Assembly: GCF_945906775.1 (NCBI RefSeq)
Contig: NZ_CAMDRE010000001.1
Coordinates: 372,001-436,000, forward strand
Origin: Citrobacter sp. Marseille-Q6884
GTDB taxonomy: Bacteria > Pseudomonadota > Gammaproteobacteria > Enterobacterales > Enterobacteriaceae
Direction of reading: 5' to 3'
Length of the DNA: 64,000 nt
Position 1 is the first letter of the stretch, and each line of letters begins with the position of its first letter. The translations under genes were made by a program, and so were the position numbers. This document shows, in pieces, positions 18,262 through 27,302 of the stretch. A model generated the notes under the pieces. That model was not told the DNA's origin. It searched no databases and was given only the letters and a program-made list of their open reading frames with translations.

Positions 18262-19752
18262 TTAGTGTGGCTCAAAGTGGCTTAAATTTATAAGAGCCTT
18301 ACTGTCGAGACTATACATATCACGATAATTCCCATAATAATCAATATTGCTGAGTATCGGGTGATTGTTATTCTTATCACTAATATGAATAATCAGCTCG
18401 CTGGGACTGCATTTAATCGGGCTGGACAAATTTGAATCTTGTAAGTACCAGACATCCTCTTTTTTATTAAAGCAGGTAGCATGGCAGGACTGGCCATCAC
18501 GAGAGGTAAGAATGCACATCAGGCTATCCTGCTTTTGCTCTAGTTGATGAAGATTATCTAACTGGGAAGCCCATACCTGTGCATCCTTACGACCAGCCTG
18601 GATCTGGGCAGGAAGCCCATAAGTTTGATTAATTAACTCCGTGATTTTAGCGCCCCAAATACGGCTGGTTTTCACAGTATTTATCATATCAGACAGATCA
18701 TAATTCTCACCATAATTCATTAACTTGTTCTTTTGCTTATCTTTGAGTATAAATTTTTCATTTTGCTCTAACTCAGACATAACAAGTTTTTTGGCTTTTG
18801 CTGAAGACTTTCCTTCCTGTACATACATGGTCTTCAGTTCCTCAACTTCTGTATTCTGGCGATTTTGTATGGCCGATAACAAAAGCTCCAGACGACGCGG
18901 AGTCAACGCCAGAAAGGGTCTTTCTTGTCTTTCACACCAGGCGGCAAGGTAATGATTATTAGCATGTGTAGCACAGCTTCCAGATTTAGAAAACTGCTGC
19001 TCATGATACAAACCTGAGTCAGCATCAATGCCACGTATACTCTCAAAGTATGGTTTGGATAACGCATTTTGCATGCTCGCTGATACGAGGTCATCCGCGT
19101 TGATGGCTGATTGCGTGTTAAGCGCCGCGTCTCCCGGAGGTGTCCATTCAGCCTGCTCGTTTAACCTTAAAATGCGCAGACAAAAATCAGAGACCGCCAG
19201 CCGTGTCTCCGCAATTCTTTTATGCAGAATGAGTTTTTCATTGTGTGACAGATGCTTATGATTGTTTCCCGTCAGTTCTTTTTGCGACAATGAAGAGGTG
19301 AGTATTTGACTCTCTTCCGTCATTATCGCCTTATAAAGTGCACCATGTTTATTAAAATCACTATTGTTGACAGAATCATACAGCCTTTTCGCAAGCTCTG
19401 CCGTTACCGCTTTATGATCGATATCCTTAGCATGTCTGGCATCCATTTTTCCAATTTCCGCAGCCAGCTGGGTATTTTTTTCGTTCACATAGTGCTGCAT
19501 GTTCATCAAATCATCTATTTGCCGATGACACTCTGTTTGTTTTATTGTCTGAACATGAGATAACGTGCCCATCTGCACATTTTTTAGATCAGGGGCATGA
19601 GTTTCATGACCGTGCCTCTTTGCATGCAGCGTTCCATTTTTAACCGACTTTATTATTGTTGAAAAGTGGGATTGTGATTTTTTATCTTGAGGAAAATCGT
19701 GAGTCATACTACTCACGTGATGCATTGATGCTTTGTTAATAACAATTGGCAT
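18262..19752 (-). CDS. Candidate Josephin-like cysteine protease (putative deubiquitinase/effector), copy 1
   Basis: Protein of 496 residues without signal peptide or membrane segment. The N-terminal 60 residues are rich in Ser, His, Lys and Thr and poor in acidic residues, as in many type III effectors. A helical region spans about 75-200. The catalytic half holds LYHEQQ (249-253), SGSCATHANNH with Cys260, then CHATCF with His424 and WYLQDSNL with Asp439. Eukaryotic Josephins carry (F/Y)HEKQ just before C-A-x-H-A-x-N-N, and an Asn or Asp exactly 15 residues after the catalytic His. The same order and His-Asp spacing are seen here, with a longer insert between Cys and His. I infer a papain-like fold acting on ubiquitin or a similar substrate in host cells. 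No known gene name is recognised. The ribosome site TCAGG lies 8 bases before the ATG. It follows its paralogue by 71 bases, probably as one operon. Confidence 0.8.
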   Translation of the reverse strand: MPIVINKASMHHVSSMTHDFPQDKKSQSHFSTIIKSVKNGTLHAKRHGHETHAPDLKNVQMGTLSHVQTIKQTECHRQIDDLMNMQHYVNEKNTQLAAEIGKMDARHAKDIDHKAVTAELAKRLYDSVNNSDFNKHGALYKAIMTEESQILTSSLSQKELTGNNHKHLSHNEKLILHKRIAETRLAVSDFCLRILRLNEQAEWTPPGDAALNTQSAINADDLVSASMQNALSKPYFESIRGIDADSGLYHEQQFSKSGSCATHANNHYLAAWCERQERPFLALTPRRLELLLSAIQNRQNTEVEELKTMYVQEGKSSAKAKKLVMSELEQNEKFILKDKQKNKLMNYGENYDLSDMINTVKTSRIWGAKITELINQTYGLPAQIQAGRKDAQVWASQLDNLHQLEQKQDSLMCILTSRDGQSCHATCFNKKEDVWYLQDSNLSSPIKCSPSELIIHISDKNNNHPILSNIDYYGNYRDMYSLDSKALINLSHFEPH

Positions 19753-19823
19753 GTTGATGTCCTGAAGTATTTATTTTATAGTTGTGAATACACCTTACCC
19801 TTTGGATGATGTATCAATAATAC

Positions 19824-21317
19824 TTAGTGCGGTTCAAAATGGCTGAAGTCTACAGCAGAATTGCTGTCAAGATTATACCATCTACGATATTCTCCAACAT
19901 CCTCAATATGTCTCAGTATAGAGTGACTGTTATCCATCCCACACAGATGGTTAACCAGATCACTGGGGCGGCATATAATTGGACTGGGTAAATTCGAATC
20001 CTGTAAATACCACTCCCCTTCTTTTTTATTAAAACAGACAGCATGACATATTTTCTTATCAGACGAGGCAAAAATGCATATCAGACTATCCTGTTTTTCC
20101 TCTAATTGATGAATACCATCAGGCTGGTAATACCATGACAAGGCATCGTTGTGGACTGAATCAACCTGAGTGGGTAGTCCATAAGATTGATTAATTAACT
20201 CAACTATTTCATGCGACCAAATGTTAGGCGTTATCACAGTGTCTTTTACATTATAAGTGCCATAATATTTACCATATTCCACCAGCGTATTTTTATTTTC
20301 ATCATTGAGTATATATTTTTCATTTCGTTTTAATTGTGAATGCACGACGGCTTTCGCATCTGCAGAAAATTCTTCATTTTGTTGGGCATACATGGTCTCC
20401 AGTTCCTTAACTTCCGTATTCTGGCGATTCTGTATTGCTGAAAGTAAAAGTTCCAGACGCCGTGGAGTCAGCGCCAGAAAGGGTCTTTCTTCTCTCGCAC
20501 ACCAGGCAGCAAGATAGTGGTTATTCGCGTGGGTAGCGCAAGTTCCTGATTTATAAATCTGCTGTTCATGATACAAACCGGACGCAGAATCAATACCACG
20601 CTTACTGTCGAAGTAAGGTTTGGATAACGCATTCTGCAAGCTCGCAGATAACAGTTCATCCGCATTGATGGCTGATTGCGTGTTAAGCGCCGCTGATCCA
20701 GGTGGCGTCCATTCTGCCTGCTCATTCAATCTTAAAATACGCAGGCAAAAATCAGCGACCGCCAGTTTTGTCTCGGCCGCTTTTTTCTGCAGAACGAGCT
20801 TTTCATTATGCGACAATGCTTGATTACTGCTTATTGCCCGTTCTTTTGGCGTCAGCGAAGAAGTGAGTATTTGACTCTCTTCCGTCATCACCATTTTATA
20901 AAGCGGACCGTAGCTATTAAAGTCATTATTATTCACTGATTCATTCAGTCTTTTTGCAAGTTCAACCGTTATCGCTTTTCTATCTATATATGAACCATTC
21001 CTGGCATCCATTTTATCAAGCTCTGCAGCCAGACTGGTGTTTTGTTCGTTAACATAACGCTGCATGTTCATTAAATCATCTATTTGTTTACGACACTCTG
21101 ACTTGCTTTCATTTTTAACAAGAGATAGATTGTTTTTCTGTATATCTTGTTGCACAACAGCATGTGTCTTATGATTATGTCCCTTGACATGCAGCGTTCC
21201 ATTTTTTACTGATTTTATTAATGTCGAAAAATGAGATTGTGATTTCGTATTTTGAGGGGAGGTTTGAGTAATGTTACTCACGTTATGTGCTGATGTTTTG
21301 CTGATAACAACTGGCAT
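19824..21317 (-). CDS. Candidate Josephin-like cysteine protease (putative deubiquitinase/effector), copy 2
   Basis: Protein of 497 residues, paralogous to the gene just downstream along its whole length. Conservation is highest in the block CLRILRLNEQAEWTPPG to the alpha-helix LTPRRLELLLSAIQNRQN. The putative catalytic residues are retained: LYHEQQ at 249-253, Cys260 in SGTCATHANNH, His425 in CHAVCF and Asp440 in WYLQDSNL, again 15 residues after the His. The region between Cys and His (about 310-400) is the most divergent part. Both proteins end SHFEPH. The ribosome site and first codons are conserved between copies, so the duplication included the 5' leader. It is the promoter-proximal gene of the pair. 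The function is inferred from motif order, and a different papain-like activity such as deamidation is possible. Confidence 0.8.
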   Translation of the reverse strand: MPVVISKTSAHNVSNITQTSPQNTKSQSHFSTLIKSVKNGTLHVKGHNHKTHAVVQQDIQKNNLSLVKNESKSECRKQIDDLMNMQRYVNEQNTSLAAELDKMDARNGSYIDRKAITVELAKRLNESVNNNDFNSYGPLYKMVMTEESQILTSSLTPKERAISSNQALSHNEKLVLQKKAAETKLAVADFCLRILRLNEQAEWTPPGSAALNTQSAINADELLSASLQNALSKPYFDSKRGIDSASGLYHEQQIYKSGTCATHANNHYLAAWCAREERPFLALTPRRLELLLSAIQNRQNTEVKELETMYAQQNEEFSADAKAVVHSQLKRNEKYILNDENKNTLVEYGKYYGTYNVKDTVITPNIWSHEIVELINQSYGLPTQVDSVHNDALSWYYQPDGIHQLEEKQDSLICIFASSDKKICHAVCFNKKEGEWYLQDSNLPSPIICRPSDLVNHLCGMDNSHSILRHIEDVGEYRRWYNLDSNSAVDFSHFEPH

Positions 21318-21549
21318 ACTGATATCCTGAAATAAGTAATTTATCGTTTGTTATCACGAGATAATACTTATAAGAATACAGAGAACACCATAAATTTTAT
21401 TTTATATTAACAAATCACTCAGAAAGATATTCACTTAATACCGTCATATTACACGATAAATTAAAGCCATTTAATAGATATGTCGTGATGACTGATGGAG
21501 GAGCGTATCTTACCATCAAGACAGCTTACGGGAACTTATCTTTAAGCAT

Positions 21550-21576
21550 CCCGTGATGATTTGCCACCATCACGGG
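21550..21576 (-). terminator. Hairpin downstream of gss
   Basis: CCCGTGATG at 21550-21558 pairs with CATCACGGG at 21568-21576 across a 9-base loop. It lies 12 bases past the gss stop codon. There is no clear T-run, so it may act as a stabilising or factor-assisted terminator. The rest of 21318-21549 is AT-rich and presumably holds the promoter of the two Josephin-like genes. Confidence 0.6.
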
Positions 21577-21587
21577 AAACAGTAAGG

Positions 21588-23447
21588 TTATCCTTTCACT
21601 ACGATCAGCGGTTCGATATCACTCTCTTTTTTAATGACCAGTGATTCATCCCCGCGCAGGCAGGTGCCACCATAATTCCCCCCGACAGTAAATGTGCAGA
21701 CCTGAATATATTTTCCGGCGACCTGTGGCAGACACCAAAGTTGCTGATAAATATTTTTCTGTTCCGCAAATTTACCGCTGGTTTTATCCAGCAACTCTTC
21801 CTGATGACTGACTAAATCAATGTTGCTACCACAGCGTCCGGCAATAGGTTTAACGGCATAACCGGTTTGTGCCAGTTCTTCGTTAACCGTGAAATCGGTA
21901 TCAAGCAGATAACGATGATGCGGGAACAGTTGCCACAGAATAGGCAGTATCGCCTTGTTACCCGGAATTACCGTCCACAGCGGTTCAAAGACCAGGACTT
22001 CCGGGCGCAGGAGTACATCTATCAGACGAACTTCCTGATGGGTATGACCGGTGCGAATCGGCACGGCGGCATATTCAGTTTCACTGACCTCACGAACCTG
22101 CTCAATCGCAGTTTCCCACGCCCAGGTTTTCCAGACACAGTTCACCAGCCGACCATCACCATCAATCAACTGACCCGCGTCATCCCAACGTAGCTCATCT
22201 AACCCCCGCAGAATTTTGCTTTCAAACCCAGCCTGATGCAGAGCCTGCTGCATAAATTGTGCGTGGTAGTTCTCCTCAATGTCCTTGTCCTGCATGATGT
22301 GTACGAAAGGACGCGCGCGACTGTGCTTCCAGGCGCCAGCCAGTTCGTTGATCAACCCTTCCGCTGGGTTATGTCCCTGCCCTCTGTAACCTTGCTCAGC
22401 CCATCGTTCAAGGATCAGTCCCGCTTCGGTATGGCACGATGCGGAATCGGCGTTGTACTCGTACACCTTAAGCCCACGCTCATCCATACAGAAATCCATA
22501 CGACCGGTGATCATATGATGACGACGGCGCTGCCAGGAAAGACGCAGACGCGGCCAGAGGATTTTCGGGATATCAAACAGCGCCAGCAGGTTATCGTCTT
22601 TCAGCACTTTATCCGTGGCGTGCAGATACATCAGATGCAGTTCGTTGGTCGCTTTAATTAGCTCCTGTTCTGCTCTCTCTGTAATGGTGAAATACTGATG
22701 CGGATCCTGATTAATCACATGGCCATTCGCCAGCACGTACGCTTTTTGCAGCGGATCCTGCTCATCCAGCCATTTGCCATCAAACTGCCCTTTGTCTTCC
22801 AGGCGGGCACCCGAAATTTTCAGTGAGTCGTTGGCGATCTGCGGCTGCGGCAGGCTGTAACGGGTATCATCCGTCTGGATCATCCACCCCAGGATCGTGG
22901 TGTCATCAAAGGTGTCACGCAGCGTATAGCGCCCATTTTCAACCACCATCTCCAGCTCACGGGTCCACTGTTGCCCCGGAGGAAGCGGCGTGTGGAGCAC
23001 GTTCTGTTCTGCAATACGGATTTTGTTTTCCAGAAGCTGAGTGACGACCGCGACGTGCCCGGTATCTTTGAACTCACCGCCTTTTTGCCAGATAAGCAGA
23101 GCGCCAGCTACCGGGGCGCGAGGAGAACCGTTGGGAAAGGCTTGTAACGACAGGATATTGTCGTTCACTACTTCTCGCAGGAAGCGCAAGGAGAAGATCT
23201 CCCAGGCCATGCCGACATCCGTGAACACCACACCGTAGTTAAGAAAGAGGAAGCGGCGCGCAAACTCTACGCACTGCCATTTGTGGCCCATATATTCGTC
23301 GTCGATATAGCTGCGAAACGCGGCATCATCGTCGTAGTCCCGTGGGTCGAGGGAGCTGTAATCTGAAGAGTAGATTGCTACGCCGCCTGGGGCGTAGCCC
23401 AATAATGTCCCGAATGGGGCATCCTGACTGGTCGTTCCTTTGCTCAT
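21588..23447 (-). CDS. gss: Bifunctional glutathionylspermidine synthetase/amidase
   Basis: Protein of 619 residues. The N-terminal CHAP-type amidase domain (about 1-200) hydrolyses glutathionylspermidine, with nucleophile Cys59 in GHKWQCVEFARRF and the DTGHVAVV histidine motif. The C-terminal ATP-grasp domain joins glutathione to spermidine with ATP; visible motifs are GRMDFCMDERGLKVYEYNADSA-type residues and PIAGRCGSNIDLV. In E. coli the product accumulates in stationary phase and protects thiols. The gene forms the right border of the pheV island and is followed by the backbone order leading to yghU and hyb. Confidence 0.97.
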   Translation of the reverse strand: MSKGTTSQDAPFGTLLGYAPGGVAIYSSDYSSLDPRDYDDDAAFRSYIDDEYMGHKWQCVEFARRFLFLNYGVVFTDVGMAWEIFSLRFLREVVNDNILSLQAFPNGSPRAPVAGALLIWQKGGEFKDTGHVAVVTQLLENKIRIAEQNVLHTPLPPGQQWTRELEMVVENGRYTLRDTFDDTTILGWMIQTDDTRYSLPQPQIANDSLKISGARLEDKGQFDGKWLDEQDPLQKAYVLANGHVINQDPHQYFTITERAEQELIKATNELHLMYLHATDKVLKDDNLLALFDIPKILWPRLRLSWQRRRHHMITGRMDFCMDERGLKVYEYNADSASCHTEAGLILERWAEQGYRGQGHNPAEGLINELAGAWKHSRARPFVHIMQDKDIEENYHAQFMQQALHQAGFESKILRGLDELRWDDAGQLIDGDGRLVNCVWKTWAWETAIEQVREVSETEYAAVPIRTGHTHQEVRLIDVLLRPEVLVFEPLWTVIPGNKAILPILWQLFPHHRYLLDTDFTVNEELAQTGYAVKPIAGRCGSNIDLVSHQEELLDKTSGKFAEQKNIYQQLWCLPQVAGKYIQVCTFTVGGNYGGTCLRGDESLVIKKESDIEPLIVVKG

Positions 23448-23598
23448 GCACCTTACCTCAAAACAATACAGCCTGAGCAGCCTGGCGTGAATTTTCGCTC
23501 TGATTGCCTGCTCTGCGACACTAACCGGACAGAGGTCGACCTATCATACACCTCAACGCAGCGGCTGGCGCTCAGAGGCGAAAAATTCACAGCAGGAA

Positions 23599-25887
23599 CT
23601 ACGCTTTTGTCAGGGTGACCGGTACGCTTTTATATGCGGGGGTCAAACTTTCCGTGTCTACCGCATCGAGCGACAGCAGTACGTTGGCTTCCGGCAGGTA
23701 CGCGCCGATTGATCCTGCCGCCATGTCGTAGATCACCACGGTGAGTCTGTGCATCGTGCGCTCAACACAAGGTTGACCGTGATCGTCCAGAGCCTGCACA
23801 TTCACAATATCGCCCAGCTTCAGACCCCGCGCGGTGGCTTCCTCTTCACTTAAAAACACCACATCGCGTCGCCCGGTAATACCGCGATAACGATCGTTCA
23901 TACCATAAATGGTCGTGTTGTACTGATCGTGACTGCGCAGCGTGGCCAGAATCAGCGCATCGGCTGGCTGGTTTTCCCGCTCAACCGCATATTGGTGGCT
24001 GACGATAAAGTTGGCTTTACCCTTCGCCGTTCGCCACTCACGCCGCGCTGCAGGCGTATCCATGCGAAATCCGCCTGGCTCGGCAATACGCGCATTGTAA
24101 TGGTAAAATTCAGGAATAACGGCTTCGATGGCATCGCGGATCAGCGCATAGTCACCCGCGAATGCTTCCCAGTTGACCGGAGAATGGGGAAGCGTAGCCC
24201 GTGCCATTGAAGCCACAATAGCGGGTTCGGATTTTAACCCTCTGGAGGCCGGTTTCAGTCCTCCGCAGGAAGCATGTACCATTGACATTGAATCCTCGAC
24301 GGTGACTGACTGAATACCGCTCGCCTGCACATCGAGTTCCGTTCTGCCCAACGCAGGCAGCAGATAGTTGTGTTTTGCCAGCAGTAAATGCGATCGGTTC
24401 AGCCTGGTCGCCACATGGACCTGCATATCCAGGTTTCTCATCGCCGCAAAGGTACGTTGTGGTTGTGGCATCGCCACCGCCAGGTTGCCCCCCATGCAAA
24501 TTAACGCTTTCGCATCCCCCCGTTCTATAGCCCGAATGCTTTCCACGCTGGAGCGGCCATGTTTACGCGAAACCGTGATCGAAAAATGGGCTTCCAGGCG
24601 CTGCAGAAAATCTTCGGATGCCGCCTCGTTAATGCCCACGGAACGGTCGCCCTGCACGTTCGAATGACCACGCAGCGGGCAAATCCCTGCCCCCGGTTTG
24701 CCAATATTGCCTTTCAGCAACAGCAGGTTCACGAGCTGCTGGACATTCTCAGTCCCGTTCTTGTGCTGGGTAATCCCCAGACCATAGCAGATGATGGTGG
24801 CACGGGATTTGTTGTAACTGTGCGCAAGGTCTTCCATCTGGCTACGCGTCAGGCCAGCGTCCTGCTCCAACTCCGCCCAACTACACTGGCGTAAATCGTC
24901 ATACAGTGCTGAATATCCCTCTGTATGTTCGTCGATAAACGCATGATCGAGACAGGGCTGCCGTCCCAGTAAAATCCGCGCCTCATCCATTTCGATCAGT
25001 GCTTTCATGATGCCTTTGAGCAGCGAGGCATCGCCGCCTATTTTGACCTGGTAATAATCGTTGCTGAGCTCTGTCGCCTGGCCGGTGAACATTTCTTTTG
25101 GGCTTTGGGGGAAGCTAAAACGCTCAAGTCCCCTTTCGGTCAGCGGATTGATGGAGATAATTTTGGCTCCGCGTTTGGCCACGTCACGCAATGTGGTGAG
25201 CATACGCGGATGGTTCGTCCCTGGGTTATGTCCGATACAAATCACCAGATCACAATGGTCAAAATCGTCGAGTTCAACGGTTCCTTTCCCCAGACCGATT
25301 GCTCGTGTCAGCCCTGCGCTGGTTGGACCGTGACACATGTTTGAACAATCAGGAAAGTTATTGCTTCCGTATTCGCGGGCAAACAGCTGGTACAGGAACG
25401 CGGCCTCATTTGAGGTTCTGCCAGAGGTATAAAACTCTACCTGCTCTGCGGAATCATAGCTGCGCAGACGCTCGCCAATCTCCTGAAACGCGGTATCCCA
25501 TTCGACGGTCTGCCAGGTGTCCGTTACCGCATCGTATTTCATCGGATGCGTCAGCCGACCGATATTTTCCAGCGCATAATCGCTGTATTGCCATAGCGTT
25601 GAAACCGTGTGGCGGCTAAAAAACGCCGGCGAAGCTTTCTTGCTGGTTGTTTCCCAGGAAACCGCCTTTACACCGTTTTCGCAGAGCTCCATCGGCGCAC
25701 GGTGGCCCGGATCCGGCCATGCGCAGCCTGGACAGTCGAACCCTTTCACCTGGTTCATTTTGAACATCGCGATAATATCGCGCGCGACCGCCTTTTGTGA
25801 AAACACCGAAGCAGTGACGGCTTTTACCGCGCCCCATCCCCCCGCCGGTCCCTGATAAGCGCTTACTCCTGGCACACCATTTTTCAT
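23599..25887 (-). CDS. YdeP/FdhF-like molybdopterin oxidoreductase
   Basis: Protein of 762 residues from the formate-dehydrogenase-alpha-like family that includes E. coli YdeP (acid resistance) and YjgC. Cys52, Cys55 and Cys69 near the N terminus may serve an Fe-S cluster. The Mo-ligand loop is SNMCHGPTSAGL with Cys185 followed by His186, where FdhF has selenocysteine-His. Later segments ICIGHNPGTNHPRML and GAGICPLRGHSNVQGDRSVGI are typical of molybdopterin-dinucleotide binding. No Tat signal is present, so it is cytoplasmic. It stands alone between gss and yghU with no electron-transfer partner next to it, and its substrate is unknown. E. coli K-12 lacks a copy at this locus. Confidence 0.9.
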   Translation of the reverse strand: MKNGVPGVSAYQGPAGGWGAVKAVTASVFSQKAVARDIIAMFKMNQVKGFDCPGCAWPDPGHRAPMELCENGVKAVSWETTSKKASPAFFSRHTVSTLWQYSDYALENIGRLTHPMKYDAVTDTWQTVEWDTAFQEIGERLRSYDSAEQVEFYTSGRTSNEAAFLYQLFAREYGSNNFPDCSNMCHGPTSAGLTRAIGLGKGTVELDDFDHCDLVICIGHNPGTNHPRMLTTLRDVAKRGAKIISINPLTERGLERFSFPQSPKEMFTGQATELSNDYYQVKIGGDASLLKGIMKALIEMDEARILLGRQPCLDHAFIDEHTEGYSALYDDLRQCSWAELEQDAGLTRSQMEDLAHSYNKSRATIICYGLGITQHKNGTENVQQLVNLLLLKGNIGKPGAGICPLRGHSNVQGDRSVGINEAASEDFLQRLEAHFSITVSRKHGRSSVESIRAIERGDAKALICMGGNLAVAMPQPQRTFAAMRNLDMQVHVATRLNRSHLLLAKHNYLLPALGRTELDVQASGIQSVTVEDSMSMVHASCGGLKPASRGLKSEPAIVASMARATLPHSPVNWEAFAGDYALIRDAIEAVIPEFYHYNARIAEPGGFRMDTPAARREWRTAKGKANFIVSHQYAVERENQPADALILATLRSHDQYNTTIYGMNDRYRGITGRRDVVFLSEEEATARGLKLGDIVNVQALDDHGQPCVERTMHRLTVVIYDMAAGSIGAYLPEANVLLSLDAVDTESLTPAYKSVPVTLTKA

Positions 25888-26105
25888 TGTTACTGCTTAT
25901 TTACCGCCAATTATTGATGGCGAGTACGGTAGCAATTTCTGTCTGACATTGATTTCCTCTTCACGGAGTACAGCCCGGATACAATGAATGGGTTAGATTT
26001 ATCTTCCCCTTTCAGCACAAAGCGACATAAAGTCCCAATCTGTTAAATTGAGTTCTACCTAACTGCTACACTGCTTCAACACAACCACTCAGAAGGCAGG
26101 TCAAC

Positions 26106-26972
26106 ATGTCAGACAATACTTATCAGCCCGCGAAAGTCTGGACGTGGGAGAAATCAAACGGCGGCGCATTCGCTAACATCAACCGCCCTGTTTCCGGTGC
26201 CACACACGAGAAGACACTGCCGGTCGGCAAACATCCGCTGCAACTCTACTCGCTGGGTACGCCGAACGGTCAGAAAGTCACAATTATGCTGGAGGAGCTG
26301 CTGGCGCAGGGGGTGACGGGCGCGGAATATGATGCCTGGATTATTCGCATTGGCGATGGCGATCAGTTTTCCAGCGGCTTTGTTGAGGTGAACCCGAACT
26401 CCAAGATCCCGGCGCTGCGCGATCATTCGCAAAATCCGCCAGTTCGCGTGTTTGAATCTGGTGCCATCCTGCTCTATCTTGCGGAAAAATATGGCTATTT
26501 CCTGCCACAGGATTTAGCGAAACGGACAGAAACGCTGAACTGGTTATTCTGGCTTCAGGGCGCCGCACCGTTCCTCGGCGGCGGCTTTGGACATTTCTAT
26601 AATTATGCGCCAGTCAAAATTGAGTACGCTATTAACCGCTTCACCATGGAAGCCAAGCGTTTACTCGACGTGCTGGATAAGCAGCTTGCAAAACATAAGT
26701 TTGTGGCTGGGGATGAGTACACCATTGCCGATATGGCTGTCTGGCCGTGGTTTGGCAATGTCGTGCTGGGCACGGTCTATGACGCGGCAGAATTCCTTGA
26801 CGCAGGCAGCTACAAGCATGTCCAGCGCTGGGCAAAAGAGATTGCTGAACGCCCGGCCGTTAAGCGTGGACGGATCGTAAACCGGACTAACGGACCGCTG
26901 AACGAACAGCTTCATGAACGCCATGACGCCAGTGACTTCGACACAAATACCGAAGATAAGCGCCAGGGGTAA
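26106..26972 (+). CDS. yghU: Nu-class glutathione transferase-like disulfide-bond oxidoreductase
   Basis: Protein of 288 residues. A YghU-specific N-terminal extension (WTWEKSNGGAFANINRP) precedes a thioredoxin-fold domain with the GTPNGQKV glutathione-binding turn, followed by the helical GST C-terminal domain (EYTIADMAVWPW). YghU binds two glutathione molecules and reduces disulfides and organic hydroperoxides. It is encoded divergently from the YdeP-like gene and convergent with hybG. Confidence 0.95.
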   Translation: MSDNTYQPAKVWTWEKSNGGAFANINRPVSGATHEKTLPVGKHPLQLYSLGTPNGQKVTIMLEELLAQGVTGAEYDAWIIRIGDGDQFSSGFVEVNPNSKIPALRDHSQNPPVRVFESGAILLYLAEKYGYFLPQDLAKRTETLNWLFWLQGAAPFLGGGFGHFYNYAPVKIEYAINRFTMEAKRLLDVLDKQLAKHKFVAGDEYTIADMAVWPWFGNVVLGTVYDAAEFLDAGSYKHVQRWAKEIAERPAVKRGRIVNRTNGPLNEQLHERHDASDFDTNTEDKRQG

Positions 26973-26977
26973 CATGC

Positions 26978-27015
26978 AATGCCGGAGAGTCGCATAAGCG
27001 CACTCCGGCATTTTT
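26978..27015. terminator. Terminator between yghU and hybG
   Basis: AATGCCGGAG pairs with CTCCGGCATT and is followed by a T-run on the plus strand. It lies 6 bases after the yghU stop. The symmetry would also serve the hyb transcript arriving from the right. Confidence 0.88.
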
Positions 27016-27023
27016 AAGACGTG

Positions 27024-27272
27024 TCACGCGCTGGTGACGTCATACTCCATACGGCGTAGCGCGTCTAACGTGGCTTTAGCTTCATCTTCATCAATGATGC
27101 TCATGGCGAACCCTACGTGCACCAACACCCATTGCCCAACCAGCTCAGCAGGATCGCCTTCGCAAATCAGAGCAATATTCACATCGCGTTTGATGCCGCA
27201 CACTTCAACCTGCGCAAGTTGGTGAATATCTTCACCGACGGCCAGAATCTGACCCGGGACTCCAATACACAT
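27024..27272 (-). CDS. hybG: Hydrogenase-2 maturation chaperone HybG (HypC family)
   Basis: Protein of 82 residues starting MCIGVPGQ. Cys2, after removal of Met, is the residue that contacts HypD and the large-subunit precursor during insertion of the Fe(CN)2CO group. HybG serves mainly the hydrogenase-2 large subunit HybC. It is the last gene of the hyb operon, 30 bases after hybF. Length is normal. Confidence 0.95.
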   Translation of the reverse strand: MCIGVPGQILAVGEDIHQLAQVEVCGIKRDVNIALICEGDPAELVGQWVLVHVGFAMSIIDEDEAKATLDALRRMEYDVTSA

Positions 27273-27302
27273 ATCTGACTCCGCCCCATAGCACTCTATG
27301 GG

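Noticed and set aside
23599..25887. Assignment as a selenocysteine formate dehydrogenase (fdhF)
   Set aside because: The active-site codon is Cys, not in-frame TGA, and the N-terminal layout follows the YdeP group.
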